Part shown: positions 9,321 through 22,370 of the stretch, in pieces
How positions within the stretch are numbered: the first letter of the stretch is position 1
How the letters are laid out: each line of letters starts with the position of its first letter
Source: Antedon mediterranea
Lineage: Eukaryota > Echinodermata > Crinoidea > Comatulida > Antedonidae
Direction of reading: 5' to 3'
Assembly (NCBI RefSeq): GCF_964355755.1
Contig: NC_092672.1
Coordinates: 15,002,501-15,066,500, forward strand
DNA: 64,000 bases
Notes under the pieces: generated by a model
What the model was told of the DNA's origin: nothing
The model's input: only the letters and a program-made list of their open reading frames with translations
The model's database searches: none
Translations under genes and position numbers: made by a program

Positions 9321-10124
9321 AACTTCATTATATGACGTTAGAGTAATGTGGCGTAACTTATGCGCGATTTTATGAAATTTGTTGGTTGCTCAGAAACTCT
9401 GAACAAAAATGTATTTTTCAATCAAACTTTAGGAAAATGTATTTCATAATATGGAGCAACTTTTGACATGATAAAATTGGTATGCTATGCAAGAAATTAT
9501 GAGAGTATGCATTTTCAAAATTAATTTCAAATCAGGCCATTTTGAGCATTTTAAAATTTTTGCCGTTATTGTAAAAAAATGTTCAATTTTGGTTTTTCAT
9601 ACGATCTGTAGTAGATTTCATTTATTTTGATAAACTTTGATTGCAAATTAACGACGCATGTGCATGTAAGGGGGATTCTGGGTTTAAAATTGTTTTAAAT
9701 ATTGTTTATTTATTAAATAAAAAATACTATATAACAATATAGACATGTCAGAATGAAGAAGTAATAACGAGAAATTAAAAAAATTAAATTCCATATACAT
9801 TTTAGGGTAAATTCATGGAAAGTCTGTTTTTCAGCAGCTTAGGGAAGCTTATTAATATTCATGAGATATTCACAAAATTATGTCATCAGTGGATTTCAAA
9901 CTCGCGACGTCATATACGTTGTGTTTGTCAACTAATTTACATCTCTCTCTCCTGTCAAACGACGACTACCCGATCATTGTGAAATACATTTTTTGTAGAT
10001 TTTCTAAGCTAGGCCTAAAGTGTAATAATAACAGTAGTAGCATATATTCATTTTAAACCTGGAACTCCCCCTTTAAACTTTAATAATCATGTGCTAAAAA
10101 CTAGGTAATTTAATGCAAATTTGT

Positions 10125-10551
10125 GCATGGTGAGGGCAGGGCACCCTCGTCGGGGAAAGCTATGTTATGCATGCTGATTGACAGCGAAGTAAACAGTATG
10201 TGGTACGCATTTGTCTGCCGGTGTCTCTTTGTACGAATCATTCATGGCCCACGTTCGGCTCACTGTGGTATACGCGTCGACATATCTGGGCTATATCATA
10301 GTACATCCTCAGACCAAAATGTGTATTTTCCAGATTCCAGGCGAAGATCGGAAAGTCATTTGCAACTACGCATCGACGTACATTCTCAAATCTCACGGTT
10401 GAGCCACTATACTGATTTTAAAAGTAAAATAAAATTATCCTTAAATGTCTAAACTGTCAAAATTTGCAGGGGCTTTGCCCTCATACCCTTTGTTGGCCCC
10501 AACCAAAGACTGTTTGTTTCGCATTTCGCGAGAATACTGGCGCCACCACTG
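10125..10551 (+). mobile_element. hAT-like element fragment (37436 family)
   Basis: Shares tctctttgtacgaatca, ccaaaatgtgta and ccaggcgaag with the internal unit of the complete element at 37436-39075 and ends in CTGGCGCCACCACTG, the family terminus. The left end is missing. Bases 10552-11560 that follow show no recognised feature. Confidence 0.65.
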
Positions 10552-11564
10552 GCTGAACGTGCATTAGAGCACCATTAGTTATCACTTTTTTTGTTAGATA
10601 CAGCTAAATCTAAATGTCCCCCTCCTTAGCCTCAGACAATTTTTCAAAAAAAGGGATGGTTACACACTGTTTAATAGGCTAGAGCAACTGTTTCCATCAC
10701 ATTTAATAACAAATGTTACATAATGTAAATTTAAATAAATCTGTATGGATCTTTTTCGACTAACTAAGTAACTAATAGTAAACTTTGATCGAAAAACGAA
10801 ATGAACATTTGGTAATGCGGTACTCCGAAAATGCCTCGATAGTGCATGTGTTGTGTACTGTGTTTTGGTGGTCTGCTAACCTCTAGATACCCTATAACTC
10901 AATGTAATTTAGTATACAATGATTGCAGTAATCGCCGTGTCTATAACACAAATCAATATAACGTCAAATACGCCAAATTTCGGCCTTGTACATACAAGAC
11001 ATTTCATGTTTATTTAATACCTGTGAAATAATAAAAGAACACCATGTTTCTCGTTTATACTGCATACCATTATAATAAACATTCATACGGCAAAAAAAAA
11101 AGTTCACGATATTACACTCCACTCAGGGATGTAAATATACCCTGCTAACGCTTGCACACATGGACCAGGGTGGTAATTAACTGAAATGGAAAAGGGTATA
11201 TTATTGGACAGTGATTATGTCAGCATTCACACAAGGAGTGAGCTAGACAATGTGATGCTGTTAGTAGGAGGAGTGTGTGTGTTTTGGGAAAAAATTGATA
11301 TTTGTGGGTATTTTCCCAAGATTTTAAATCGCGTTTTCTTTTAAACTCTTGAATTCATAAATAGTAATTAAACTCTTAGCTCTTTCACTATGTAGGCATA
11401 CACAACTATAATGCTAACCCTAGCTCTAGGCCTACTCTTCTTAATTAAAAAAACAGGTGCGTCGAATCCACGTCTAGCGACGGTCGCGGGTATGTTGAAT
11501 CTCTTTTGTTTTTAGAATTAAGTGGGTTGGCTAGTCACTCTATTCACCCCCTAGATCTGCCACT

Positions 11565-11705
11565 GGCTACTTTAGGTAGTGCATTGTTTCTCTCTTTTTA
11601 TCATAATTTACCATAAAACGTACATTTAAGAGCAGGCATGACCAGGTTTAATGTTTTGATATATATACATTATTTTTACAAAACGTCACAAATTGTAGGG
11701 AATGG
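11565..11705 (+). repeat. Dispersed repeat R1, copy 1
   Basis: Carries ggtagtgcattgtttctctc, ataaaacgtacatttaaga and ttacaaaacgtcacaaatt. The same series appears at 59198-59345 (very close), at 39165-39275 (shortened), and in part at 54228-54300. Not coding. Confidence 0.7.
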
Positions 11706-11757
11706 GTTTTTAATAATGAAGTAACTCAACTAATCAATCATTTTGTAGCATACTTAA

Positions 11758-12570
11758 CAGGGGCGGATCTAGGATTTTGATAAAGAGGGAGCCAATATGA
11801 GAAAAACAATCGTCTGGGGAGGTCCGGAAAATTTTTTTTCTAGACACCCGGAGATAGCATCTGAGGCGTTTTTGCCAGTCGATTCTTGTCATATAATTAT
11901 CTGAATATAGTGGGTTTTATAGACCATATTTAATAGCCTATACGGAACTGTTTTTATTTTTCGCCTAAGCCTGTTTTCCCGTCACGAATTTTTACACATT
12001 TTTTACGCGATCGTTAATGGTTTCTTGGTTCTTTCGACGTTTCTGGGACACATGGATGTGAAGTTTTGCAAAGCCAAGGCCGGTCACGCGCAGACGGGCT
12101 CGTGTGAAAATTGAAAATGTTATGAGTTTTGATGCTTTAACCCAGCCGGCCTAGGACATGTTTTCGCTGATATCTTAATCTAGTTTGTACACTAAAGACA
12201 AAACATTAAATTTAATTGTTTTTATATTAAAATTTAGTTTTACACTTGTTATTTTGAAATATCAGACTTTAAAAGAGTAAAAAAAACATTGTCGCGTTGT
12301 AAAAAATCAAGAATTGTCACAAACAATGATGACGTAATTTATGAACTATTTGATTGGTCAGTCAGTTTTACCGATCGTAACGTTGAAATTGAACTCTGTT
12401 CAACTTTTAAAAAAATTGAAGATTTTAACGATTTTTAATGTTGATTTGTAGCCCCTTTTCCTGTAAAATCGTTGATAAAATCGTATGTAAATGGGTGCAT
12501 AATATATATATTACAAAAGGGGGGGGGGGGGCCGGCCTGGCTTCCCCCCCCCCCCTAAATCCGCCCCCTG
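11758..12570. mobile_element. hAT-like MITE with CAGGGGCGGAT termini
   Basis: The left end CAGGGGCGGATCTAGG is mirrored at the right by taaatCCGCCCCCTG. Such CAGGGGCGGATC ends are common for hAT-type MITEs. Near the right end a run of about 14 G, then GGCC-rich sequence, then 13 C (12519-12556) can form a hairpin. No clear 8-bp duplication was found and there is no transposase. Confidence 0.6.
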
Positions 12571-13380
12571 CTAAATACAAGGCTTTGCAAATCATGAAAT
12601 CATGTCTACATTTACTCCTTTTAAAAATTATAACATTTTTTTGTCTATACGTAATAACCACTCAAGGATTGTCACTATACTGTAAGTATACTACTAATGA
12701 CGTTGTATTAATTTATTACAAATTAGATTTTGTATTATATTTGCTGTAAAACACATGATATTGAATTCCTTGTATTTGTAAATTAAATTAATTGCCTTAT
12801 CATATTAGTAAGTCTGTATACCAGAACACCCAGCCAGTCTAATATTTCTGTAGGATATCTATGAATTTCCGTATTTGTTTAGAAATAGAGTAATGTATGA
12901 AATGTTGTGTTTATGTTAGAAGCCAGTGCGATGCAAGGTACGTGTGTAAACAGTTAACCTTGCTTACAAATGCATAATCAATACAGTCAGTATTCAACAG
13001 AATACTCCAATTGCCTTGGAATTTAAATGAGCTTTCTTATTATTTACCATAATATTATAGAGTAGTGTATTGCTATACTAATTTTTTAGCTATTTAATTA
13101 TTGTATTTTATGGTAAGGTTAAGAATCAGATGTATTAAGAAAGAGTATATTGTATGTAGCAATATCAAGCATTTTGCACATTTTCAACTGATTCTATTCT
13201 CTTGTTTTTTTCCATTCTTTTGTGCATGTTTAGATGATATTTTAGATTCTTGTAGAAATGTTTTATATTACAATATGTTATAACTATACAATGTGTTTTT
13301 TAAATAAAAATTATGTGTTTTCTTTCAATAACAAAATTGGTTATCATTATTTGCACCTTCACATATTTGGATAACTAGCA
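12571..13380. other. AT-rich stretch, nothing recognised
   Basis: No convincing coding, RNA or repeat feature seen by eye. Confidence 0.5.
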
Positions 13381-13429
13381 ATTTACCCGCCCCAGGGCAG
13401 CTTTCAAAATTAGTTTTGAAAAGCCTTCT

Positions 13430-13860
13430 CAGTACATAATACCCAATGCCAGTATCTCCCTATAGTCACTAACCCCCACCCCTCTTCAATAACACCCCAC
13501 ACTCTTTTTTAAAAACAAATTCTTCCCAGGACAAATTCAATGTTAGGCCTGGTAGTATTTTTGAAATTAAATTTTTGTTTTTCATTAAGGTGAAAATAAA
13601 AGTACATTGTAAACTGTGTAAAATACATAGGTGTCATATTGGCTGATAATTAAAATATGTAATTTTGATACTCCTCTCACCATCCCATCCACAATTAACT
13701 AACCTTAACTCATCCCCTGGACAGTTCAAATTTTGTAACTTTTCCTAGTACAATTCACATACTGTACTTCATTACGCCAGTATTTCCGCTCCTCCTTCTC
13801 CCTCCCAACACACCCCAGATACTGGGTGATGTGTTAAACACAGTTCCAGTACAAATTATG
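13430..13860 (+). repeat. Duplicated block, left copy
   Basis: Shares atgccagtatctccctata, ataggtgtcatattggctga and taccttttcc/cagtacaatt-like phrases with 14875-15190 in the same order. The copies are in direct orientation about 1.4 kb apart. Short C/T-rich stretches separate the shared phrases. Confidence 0.65.
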
Positions 13861-14118
13861 TTAGCCATCACTTCCAACCCATAATTCCTCAGTGGCAGTT
13901 TTCAAATGTAGTTTAATACATTCCCAGTACAGTTTCGGTCATGGTGATAGGCCTGCATCCCCACCCCAAATTCCCAGCCCCTTCCAAGGGATAATTAAAC
14001 AACAATTCTGATCAATTTACCCCTAGCCTAAGCAAAATCCTCACTATCCAGCTCTCACACCCAGGCAGATGATGTTCAAATATAGTTTAGAACTTTATCG
14101 GTACAATTGTGGTCATTT

Positions 14119-14810
14119 ACCTCCGCCAAGGAGGTATATGTAATCGGTAGCGTGTGTTTGTTTGTTTGTTTGTTTGTTTGTTTGTTTGTTTGTTTGTTTG
14201 TTTGTTAGCAGGATTACTCAAAAAGTAATTACAAGATCTTTACCAAAATGAATAGACAAGGACCGTTCCATTAAATTTTGGGACCATTTGGGACCACAGT
14301 CCCAATTCTGGACCACTTTTTAGTATACTTGTTTAGACCTGCTACTGTTAAAAGATAGGACAGAATTTTTCAAAAGCCGGCGAGCAGTCTTAAAGTAACA
14401 AGTAAACTGAAATTGCATTTTCTCGAGAACTACTTTTCCAAAAAACTTCATTTTTGAACAAGAGGAAAGCGTTATAATTTGTGATTTGTAATTTTAAAAC
14501 ATAATTTGATTTAATGTGCACGTTTTTTGATGCGAGTAGTTTAAAAAACCTATTTCTTTTCAAATTCACTCGTTTGATTTTCGCGTTGCTGTTCTATTGT
14601 TAGTCAACTGAAGCTATTGTTAATTGAAAGGCTTGTTACATAACCATTACACCAAACTCGCATACACATGCTTGTAATGAAATTAGCCTAAATCACAAAC
14701 AGCATTAAGACACACACAAATATATATATTTTTTTTACCAGAGAAATTTTATGTAGGAGAATTTTACAGTAGGCGGAGGTATGCCCTCTCGGAGTGGCTT
14801 TCTAGTTTTG
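14119..14810. mobile_element. CCTCCGCC / GGCGGAGG-ended insertion with (TTTG)n
   Basis: Starts acctccgccaaggaggtata, passes into a (TTTG)n run (about 14155-14207) and ttagcaggattactcaaaaa, and ends around ggcggaggtatgccctctcg. Repeats of this kind, with GTTTG runs followed by a 'ttagcaggattactcaaaaagt' phrase, are known to me from several animal genomes, but I cannot name the superfamily. It separates the two copies of the duplicated block. Confidence 0.6.
14155..14207. repeat. (TTTG)n microsatellite
   Basis: Roughly 13 uninterrupted TTTG units within the 14119-14810 insertion. Confidence 0.95.
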
Positions 14811-14874
14811 ATATACAACCCCTATGTGAGGTTATGTGCAGTAAAAAAAATGTGTATAACGAACAAACCCGCAG

Positions 14875-15190
14875 TCCGATGCCAGTATCTCCCTATACTC
14901 ACCATACCAACCATAGGCATGGTTTAAGTACTTTGCAAACTGTGTAAATGAATAGGTGTCATATTGGCTGATGAATAAAATATCTAATTTGGATAATCTG
15001 AATTACCTCTTCCCCAGTCTATATTCTTTCTCCTCTCCCCATCCCACTACAATCACCAAACCTTAACTCCTCCATAGGCAGTTTAAATGTAGTAACTTTT
15101 CCCAGTACAATTCCAATTATGTTTGTATTTCTATTATCTCCACCCTTCCCCTTCCCAACACACCCCATTCTTGGTGAAGTGCATTACGAG
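14875..15190 (+). repeat. Duplicated block, right copy
   Basis: Direct-orientation partner of 13430-13860, diverged by small indels. Bases 15191-15655 that follow hold nothing recognised. Confidence 0.65.
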
Positions 15191-15659
15191 TAGATACAAA
15201 TGTAAGAAAATTAAACTTCCAACTTAGCATATTTAAATTACCATATGACGTATATGCAGCCAAATGTCTACACTAGGACTACTCTATAAACACTAGCATC
15301 CCATAGAGAAAAAAAAATAATGAAAAATTCTTTGCAATTTGTTTCATTACATAATTTACTAATTAAATTAATTAATTAGTACTCTCGCACGTAAAATTTA
15401 TGATAAATGGCACCTGGAAATGACACTCTATATCTATCTGCCTACAGTAGTAAACAGCAGTATTTATCCCGCCTATTTTTTCCGCCGGTAACTAAGAATA
15501 ACATTTTCTTTCAATGCGAACGTCAGAGGAAGTCCCCAACGAAGGTACTTTCAATATTAAAGCTAATATTATTCTAGCAATTAGGCTATAATCAATTAGT
15601 ACAAATTAATTACTAGGCCTATTATCAATTGATACTTTTAAAAAGTTAGACAAAAAATG

Positions 15660-16275
15660 TGAAGCTGCTGCTATAAATTGTATTATTTTGAAATAAGTGC
15701 TAAATACGTCGGTAATTAAACCACACTTTCCAAAATTCATTTTCATTTATCCACTATACTCTACAACAGTGTTGCTTAAACCACACTCCAGAAAAGAAAA
15801 TATGATCGAAATTTGCAGAAAGAAGCAATTAAACACTGTTATTTCAAAGTTCAAAACGTCTGCGGAAATTCTGCCCAATATTATGGACGTAGGGAAATGA
15901 AGATAAATATATGGTACTACGGAAATACTTAAATGATGGGGAATCCACGGCAACATGCAATATAGTACGGACAAATCAACAACCCATATGACAGGGTTTC
16001 CACGTACCTTCTCATGACGCACACAAGCAATCTAAACAGTCAGAAATTTATTCTGGGCATGTTCAGAAACATGTATAAACAATTTTTAAAATACGCTAAC
16101 CGCCGCCGTTAAATATTGTGCGCGGTTCATTTTACGCTGCAGTCAGTCAATTTGCATACAGTATAGACTCTTCCAACCGTGGACTATAACGTTAATGGTT
16201 AATATATAAGATGAAATGGGATCTAAATTTTAATTTAGTGGCAGAAAAAAAACATTTAGTATGAAATTAAGGGTG
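15660..16275 (-). repeat. Dispersed repeat R2, copy 1 (partner 62250-62890)
   Basis: Reverse-complement match, in order, to 62250-62890: acccttaatttcatactaaa, atgtttctgaacatgctcag-like, gtcatatgggt, gtggtttaagca and cattttcttt segments are shared along about 620 bp. No frame is conserved between the copies, so this is repetitive DNA and not a gene. Confidence 0.75.
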
Positions 16276-16706
16276 TTAACAAGTTAGCAAGTTAGGGTTA
16301 TTTTCAACATCCTATCTATACAATACAACACTCAATAATCATCTCCATCAGGAGGTCTGCTTTATTTTCGTAACAACACAAGGGCTCAGGCTCTGGGGAA
16401 AATGTTTTTTACTACAAAATAAAAACAATAGAAACAGAATTTGGCTATACTATATTTAAAAAAAAATGAATGCTGAGGTATGTTTTATTTACAGCAAATT
16501 TTGTCATAATTTTGTAGGGTTGAGATCGGAAATAGTTATGAAAACACGTGGGTAAGAGCACATGAATATGCAACGAGAAACAACCTGAACAACGCATTTT
16601 CGTTGTAACAATAATCATATTTATTATCTATGGGTCTGAACTCATATTTTTCTCTGCGGATTGTAATGTGACCTTGCTAGTAACATTGTACGCTAAAACG
16701 GTAATA
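16276..16706 (+). mobile_element. Harbinger-like element, right half only
   Basis: Matches the right half of the complete element at 26783-27851 over about 430 bases, including ggggaaaatgttttttacta, gaaaacacgtgggtaagagc and tgtacgctaaaacgg, and stops within the terminal inverted repeat. The left half and the outermost TIR bases are missing. Bases 16707-19127 beyond it are AT-rich with one short triplication of a ctcttctcttctgtcc phrase (18415-18475) and nothing else recognised. Confidence 0.75.
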
Positions 16707-19127
16707 ATAGCATAATATAGGTAATAATAACAGTAATAATATCTAAAAGTTCTACACCACCTAAAAATCGGGAAAAAAACTTTTAAACAATAGTATACAT
16801 GTATTAATTGTATTGAAAAAAGGATGCTAGCTCTGCATGCTCATGAAGTGTTTGTTGTGATGGCATATCAGACATGGTTGGCTGTCGTAATGGTAAATTT
16901 AACAATGTTTTAAGTTTATGAAAGTAGAAAGAGAACCATTGATTTATTGATATTGACGAAAATGCAGTTTTACTACACATGATGAAATCAAACTTGAATC
17001 ATTGATGCAATGGTAAATGAAGTTTTCATTTAGCATGTAGTTATTTTTAAAGTAAACAATTCCATTTCGTCAACTGGCAACTTAATCAAGAGGTCAATCA
17101 AGAGGTCTCATGGTCACATGATGAATGTTTGATTTTTTTTTTCTTTTTAAGGTTATTGTTGAAAGCTTTTGATTTTTCATACATGGCATCATCACAAAAT
17201 ATGTTGTAGTATGGCTTCAGTACAGCCAATTGCGTATTTGTCCATTTGTTTTTTGTTATTTTCCACTGACTTTTATTCTCAATATGATTATCATTCATTT
17301 TCATGATCTCTGAATGTTAAATGATGACACACTGTACATGTTTAACAAAGTAATGCAAATTTGTGTAAAATTATGCCAACTTTTAATTCAGATCATCACA
17401 ATAAAATACAATCTACTTATATTTTTACTTATTATGGAAGCTATTAAATAATGTGTTACAGTTGACTATTTATATATTTGAACTGACAATCGTTGCGTTC
17501 GTAAATAAAAAGTTACAAACTCACAAACTTAACTAAACAAATATGTAAAACAAGAAAAATATGCATTAACACACATGAACTCTTAAATACAATTAAAAAT
17601 CACTGAAATTATAGAGCAGATTGCTCTTTGTAAAATGTATGGCTCCAACAAAATAACAATTTCAAACTTAAATTACAAGGGAAAAAACAAATATTAACTT
17701 ATGTTTAGTATACAGATCTTAATCTAATATAAAGATTGAATATGTTTAATTTCTAAACTTTTTTTCCAAGCTCTCTTAGCATAAAGTTTACAAAATCTAT
17801 CAAAAAATACAATTTTGCACATTATGCTTTAATGTATCTTTACAAAAACTATATTTCCTTCTTTGAAAAACATGGCATACTGCAAATTTACCTTACTTTG
17901 TACACTTTTAACTACTGTTGCAACGGCGCAGATCCGATTCAAATGTTGAGAGTGACAAACAAAAAAACCATTTTAGTTTACACACTATATACTGTGTACA
18001 TAATAAAGGAAATCACAGTCTTCTTGGCAGAGCTCAGGGGACCGCAAGGCTGGCTCAAGTGAGTTCCTACTCTCGGACTAATTTTAGGCCGTTTTTCAGA
18101 GGAATGAAAATAACTCTTTGCCAAGTAGAGCGAGGTTTTCCCTAGTATTGAGATAAGTTTTGGTCGTTAGAGAAAAAATGTGTATCAGGATCAATATTAG
18201 TTGTAATTAGTTAGTAATTATCAGGATCGACTTAACGTACTTAAAAAAGAGAGAAAAAAAAAGAATCAAAATTGCAATTTAACATTTGGTTAAAATTAAG
18301 TCAACTGATATTGATAAAAAATATGATATGATGAATGAAAACAACAAAAAAATTGTTATTATTTTCCATTCAAAAAGTATATAAGTTATCTTGATGCTTG
18401 GCATTGTTTCCCTGGCTGACCACTTCCTCTTCTCTTCTGTCCACTTCCTCTTCTCTTCTGTCCACTTCATCTTCTTCATGCCTCTCATTCGTGATCCAGC
18501 CACTCTCACCAGTTTAATAATAAAAACATTGTCAAACAAAAGTTAATGATGAAAATAGAAGTAATAATTATGATTATCAAAATAATGATTGATAAATGAA
18601 ATTAATATGATGAATAATATGAAGGAAAAAGAAGAGCGTCTTTTATGAATGTTGTTTTCAGTTATGAGTTTGTGTTAAGTAAGGAGTACTTAGCTGTTTG
18701 TTGATCATTCTTGATTTGGGCGGAAACTCAAAGATGGTTGAGGTCAGAATCTGATCTGATGACGATCTTTTTCTTGTTCTTATAGCAGACAGTGTACTGT
18801 ACACTGTACTCAAAATAAGTCTGGTAAGATGTGAAATATATGCCAATTATGATAATTTCCCCAGTCAGAGTATGGACACTTGACAGAAATTGGTGGTCAT
18901 AAGAAAAAAGATACTCAATAGAATTGATAATTTGTAAACGAAATGTATATACCTTTAGTTACTCCTATAATGATGTAAACAGTTTACAACAATTGGTACT
19001 AATCATAAGAACTTAAGATGCAAGTAATATAATTGTTAAAGAACAGTACTATACATGAATCCTATATACAGTATACAGTACATAAATATAGATATATAAA
19101 TGTTACACCCCGTGTTACACACACAAG

Positions 19128-20745
19128 GGGCCTGTTTCTGCTGCATACAAAATAACCGGTTAAAATCGGTGTGAATAAATTAAAATCGGTGTGAATAAAT
19201 TAACTCCATTTTCTTGGCAGCAGAAACAGGACACATTTGTGGTAACCGGTTAAAAGGCAGCGCAAAATAACCGGTTAAAAACACCAATTTAAATCGGTGT
19301 TAGAACGCCGTTTAACCGGTTATCGCTGAGCAATTCTTAGCTGCAACACGAAATAACGGTTATTTGATTGACAGTTGTGACCCCGGGTCAGATACCGTCG
19401 CATACGGTGCGTGTTTTCCTCGTGGTTTTGACAGTCGAACGAAGAAGTGAACATGTATGTGGATGAATGAAATCACAAGATATGTTATTCAGTTGTGGGG
19501 GGAGAGAAAGTACGGGGAAGGATGGCAGGCAATAGAAAAGAATCACAGATAATAAATAAGAGCATTTTTGCGAAAGTAAAAGAGGAATTTGGGGTGGAGT
19601 TCCGGGGACTACCCAAGCTAAGCAATTTGAGGCGTTAGTACACGCTCGCGAAGGGTATGGATGGTCCTATATTAAAACCAAAACGGAAACAAAAGGGACT
19701 CAGAATGTTGCAAATACCTACCAAACGATAGTAGATAATGGTTAATTAATTATGAAAACCCAAATTTTATAGCAAAAATCATCCGAATTTATGTTATAAA
19801 CGATGAATTTAGCAACAAAAACTTAATCCAAACGAGCGTATTTATGGCACGCCCTTAGTGCCTTTAATAGGAGAACAATGAACAATCTTAATTTGATCGT
19901 TTTATATAATTTTTTTAGAAAAACATCACATCGACCGAAAACAAAGGTTATGAGAGCCTTTGATAATATATTAAATATGATTTTATTAAGCATAGAAATG
20001 TGTTATTATTTATGTTAGTACATAAATATACGAAACAATGTTTAATACTCATTATTCTATTAAAGGCACTATGTGCGTGCGATATTCTATGACTTGGATA
20101 CTCGTTTGATTTAAGTTTTTGTGGCTAAACTCGTTGTTTTTAACATAAATTCGGACGATTTTTGCTATAAAAGTTAGGGTTTCATAATTAATTAACAATT
20201 ATCTACTCTCGTTTGGTAGGTATTCTAAGTCTCGTTTTTGTTTCCGTTTGGTTTTTTGTAGGACCGCGCTCGCAAGACAACAGTCGTTCACGTGGGAAGG
20301 GCCGTATCATCATCGCCTTTGTTGAGGAATTTTAGGCTAGATAAAAATTATCCTAGGCGATCGGGCGCTGCACGACCCTCCCCATGTTATTGAAGGCGCC
20401 ATGAGAATTAATTTTATTAGCGATCAGTAAGTAGGCTTTACAAAAAACAAAACTTGTAGACCTGTAGACAACATTTTATTATTTTAACATGTTTGAGATG
20501 TTCGGCGATATACACACGTGTGTATTGACGACCGACGTCGATGTAAACAAACAGCCAACTTACTACTTCCGTCTGAGTGTATTGCATTTTGGGTAATGAT
20601 GACGTTTTGCTCGACGACCACCCATAGATTTAACCGGTTATTTCGGAGCACAAATTGAGCAGAAACGCGGTCTTGTTATTGTTATCTATTTTTAATCTAT
20701 TTTAAAATAACCGGTTAAATTGCGTTATGCAGCAGAAACAGACCC
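19128..20745. mobile_element. TIR element, GGGCCTGTTTCTGCTG family, copy 2
   Basis: The left end GGGCCTGTTTCTGCTGCATA pairs with the right-end reverse complement GGGTCTGTTTCTGCTGCATA. AAG flanks both sides (19125-19127, 20746-20748), a 3-bp duplication like that of copy 1. aataaccggttaaa palindromes fill the subterminal regions. A second inverted-repeat unit is nested at 19663-20265. No intact transposase frame. Confidence 0.8.
19663..20265. mobile_element. Foldback element with ~200-bp arms nested in copy 2
   Basis: Starts GGTCCTA and ends TAGGACC; the arms match as inverted repeats over about 200 bases (shared phrases: aaaacc.aaacggaaac, ctaccaaacga, ataattaattat, aaaaacttaa, gtgcctttaata). 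About 150 AT-rich bases lie between the arms. No coding frame. Confidence 0.75.
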
Positions 20746-21790
20746 AAGGAAACCATCAATATGAGGTCATCAATCACTGAAACAGTTTCTAAAAGTGACT
20801 GTACCAAGAGACCAAAAGCATAGTTTATCAACTGACGTGACATAGTGGGTGACAGTGAGCAGTGCTTTCAACATTTGTATATATCATGAAAACAGCATCA
20901 GCACAAAAATGGAACAATATCGTCATAGCGAGAATTAATGTTATCAAATCTACGTTTAGATACAATAAGAAAATTTTAGAAAATTACACCTCGATGGCAA
21001 CAAATATACATATAACAAATTCTGGAGTTTTCCGTTAAAAAAGTGAGTGGACCATCCGCCCTAAAAAAAAGATAGACTAGGCAGGGGATATGTCCCTCTT
21101 GTCCTCAGCAACCACTCCCCCCCCCCCAAGTATCTGCGCCATTAGCATCTTGATCTTGGTATTACAGTACTTGCCATTTGATTGATTAATCTCATAAAAG
21201 ATGTTCTATTCAATAGGTTGAATTCATTGCAAAAATCTCATATAAACAATGTGACACCACAAACCAAAGTGTAGAGTGCACCACTGTTTGGCATGGCATT
21301 ATTTGTAGACCTTAATTATCCCATACACATATTAAACAAATTCAAACTAAATAATGTTGAAATTTTGAATGTTTATAATTTGAATGGCACCTGTACCTGA
21401 GGTGTGTTATAATCAATCATATGCATACATTCATTACCAATACAGATTTATCACATTCAGATACTCACTATATCCCATGCATAAATGCATACAAATAGTC
21501 AGTATTATTACAAAATAGATTCTTGTCATTTGATTGGAGGATTGTGAGTCACATGATATTCAATAACAATCCATTGAACACCACGTCATAATATTAATAC
21601 TAATAATAAAACTTTATTTAATCACGGAATATCATCAATAAAATTGGAATTTCAAACATGAATAATGATATGATATGAGTGATAAACACTTGTTTTATAA
21701 TTTAATCTAAATTTTAACATACTATATACAGGTTAAACCAATCTACAACAAATTACAAAAATGATTAAGTAATTAAAAACAGAAAGAAGG
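20746..21790. other. No gene; AT-rich with a C-run
   Basis: No recognised element apart from a run of about 12 C near 21117-21128. Confidence 0.5.
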
Positions 21791-21796
21791 AAAAAG

Positions 21797-21845
21797 AAAA
21801 TATGATCTCTGGTGCGTGTGCATATAATTGAGGGACTAGTGCTCA
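21797..21845 (+). mobile_element. SINE 5' leader fragment, copy G
   Basis: atctctggtgcgtgtgcata then aattgagggactagtgct is nearly identical to 36474-36513, the leader of SINE copy D, but here it is not followed by a tRNA-like head. Confidence 0.6.
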
Positions 21846-21854
21846 GCGGGGGCT

Positions 21855-22370
21855 AAATTCCTCGAATTGAAACCCCCGGAAGCAACGCGTTCTAGCGTCA
21901 TTTGAGGCCATTTTAATCAGATTTAGGGTAGCAACTTTTTCCATTTTTTATAATAGAAAATTAAAATACTGCATGAAAAACACATTGCACTATGTCTGAT
22001 GCGATGACTGTGTCAATTCAATTCTTTCAATTTTAAAAATGGAGTAACCTTTAAAGTTCAAAATATGCCTAGGCCTATATATTTATCGGGTAAATTGTAG
22101 CATAGAAAATATATGCGAACGTAAAACGTACCCACGGGCCAAGAAGTACATTGTTAGTCTTTTTGTTTCGTTCTGTTGAGTGTAATGTTTTTGATAAAAG
22201 GAGAAAATAAAAGTTTTTGAAAAAAAAAAAAAAAAAACATTGTTAGTCGCAGAGGCGTAGGCTGGTGTCTGGGGCTGCAAAAATTGTAAATGCGCGCTTT
22301 TGACTGAACATTTTTGAAAAATAGACCTGCTAGGTCCCCGGAAAATGCACTTATTGTACTTTGAACCCGG
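21855..22370 (-). mobile_element. hAT-family fragment, reverse copy of 38560-38960
   Basis: Shares ggaagcaacgcgttctagcg, ttgaggccattttaatcaga and aggtccc.ggaaaatgcact with the right part of 37436-39075 in opposite orientation. Followed by a poly-G run (about 22370-22383). Bases 22384-23330 show no recognised gene; an acccg/ccccccgggac cluster lies near 22988. Confidence 0.65.

Noticed and set aside
8816-9375. Frames in the 30-bp array as independent genes
   Set aside because: Open in several frames on both strands, and the best plus-strand frame lacks an ATG. Kept only as a possible exon.
12425-12749. Frames across the G/C homopolymer hairpin
   Set aside because: Pro/Gly-rich translation comes from homopolymer runs within a hAT-like terminus.
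15697-15900. 67- and 91-codon frames on opposite strands
   Set aside because: Both lie in dispersed repeat R2 and neither is conserved in the 62.3 kb copy.
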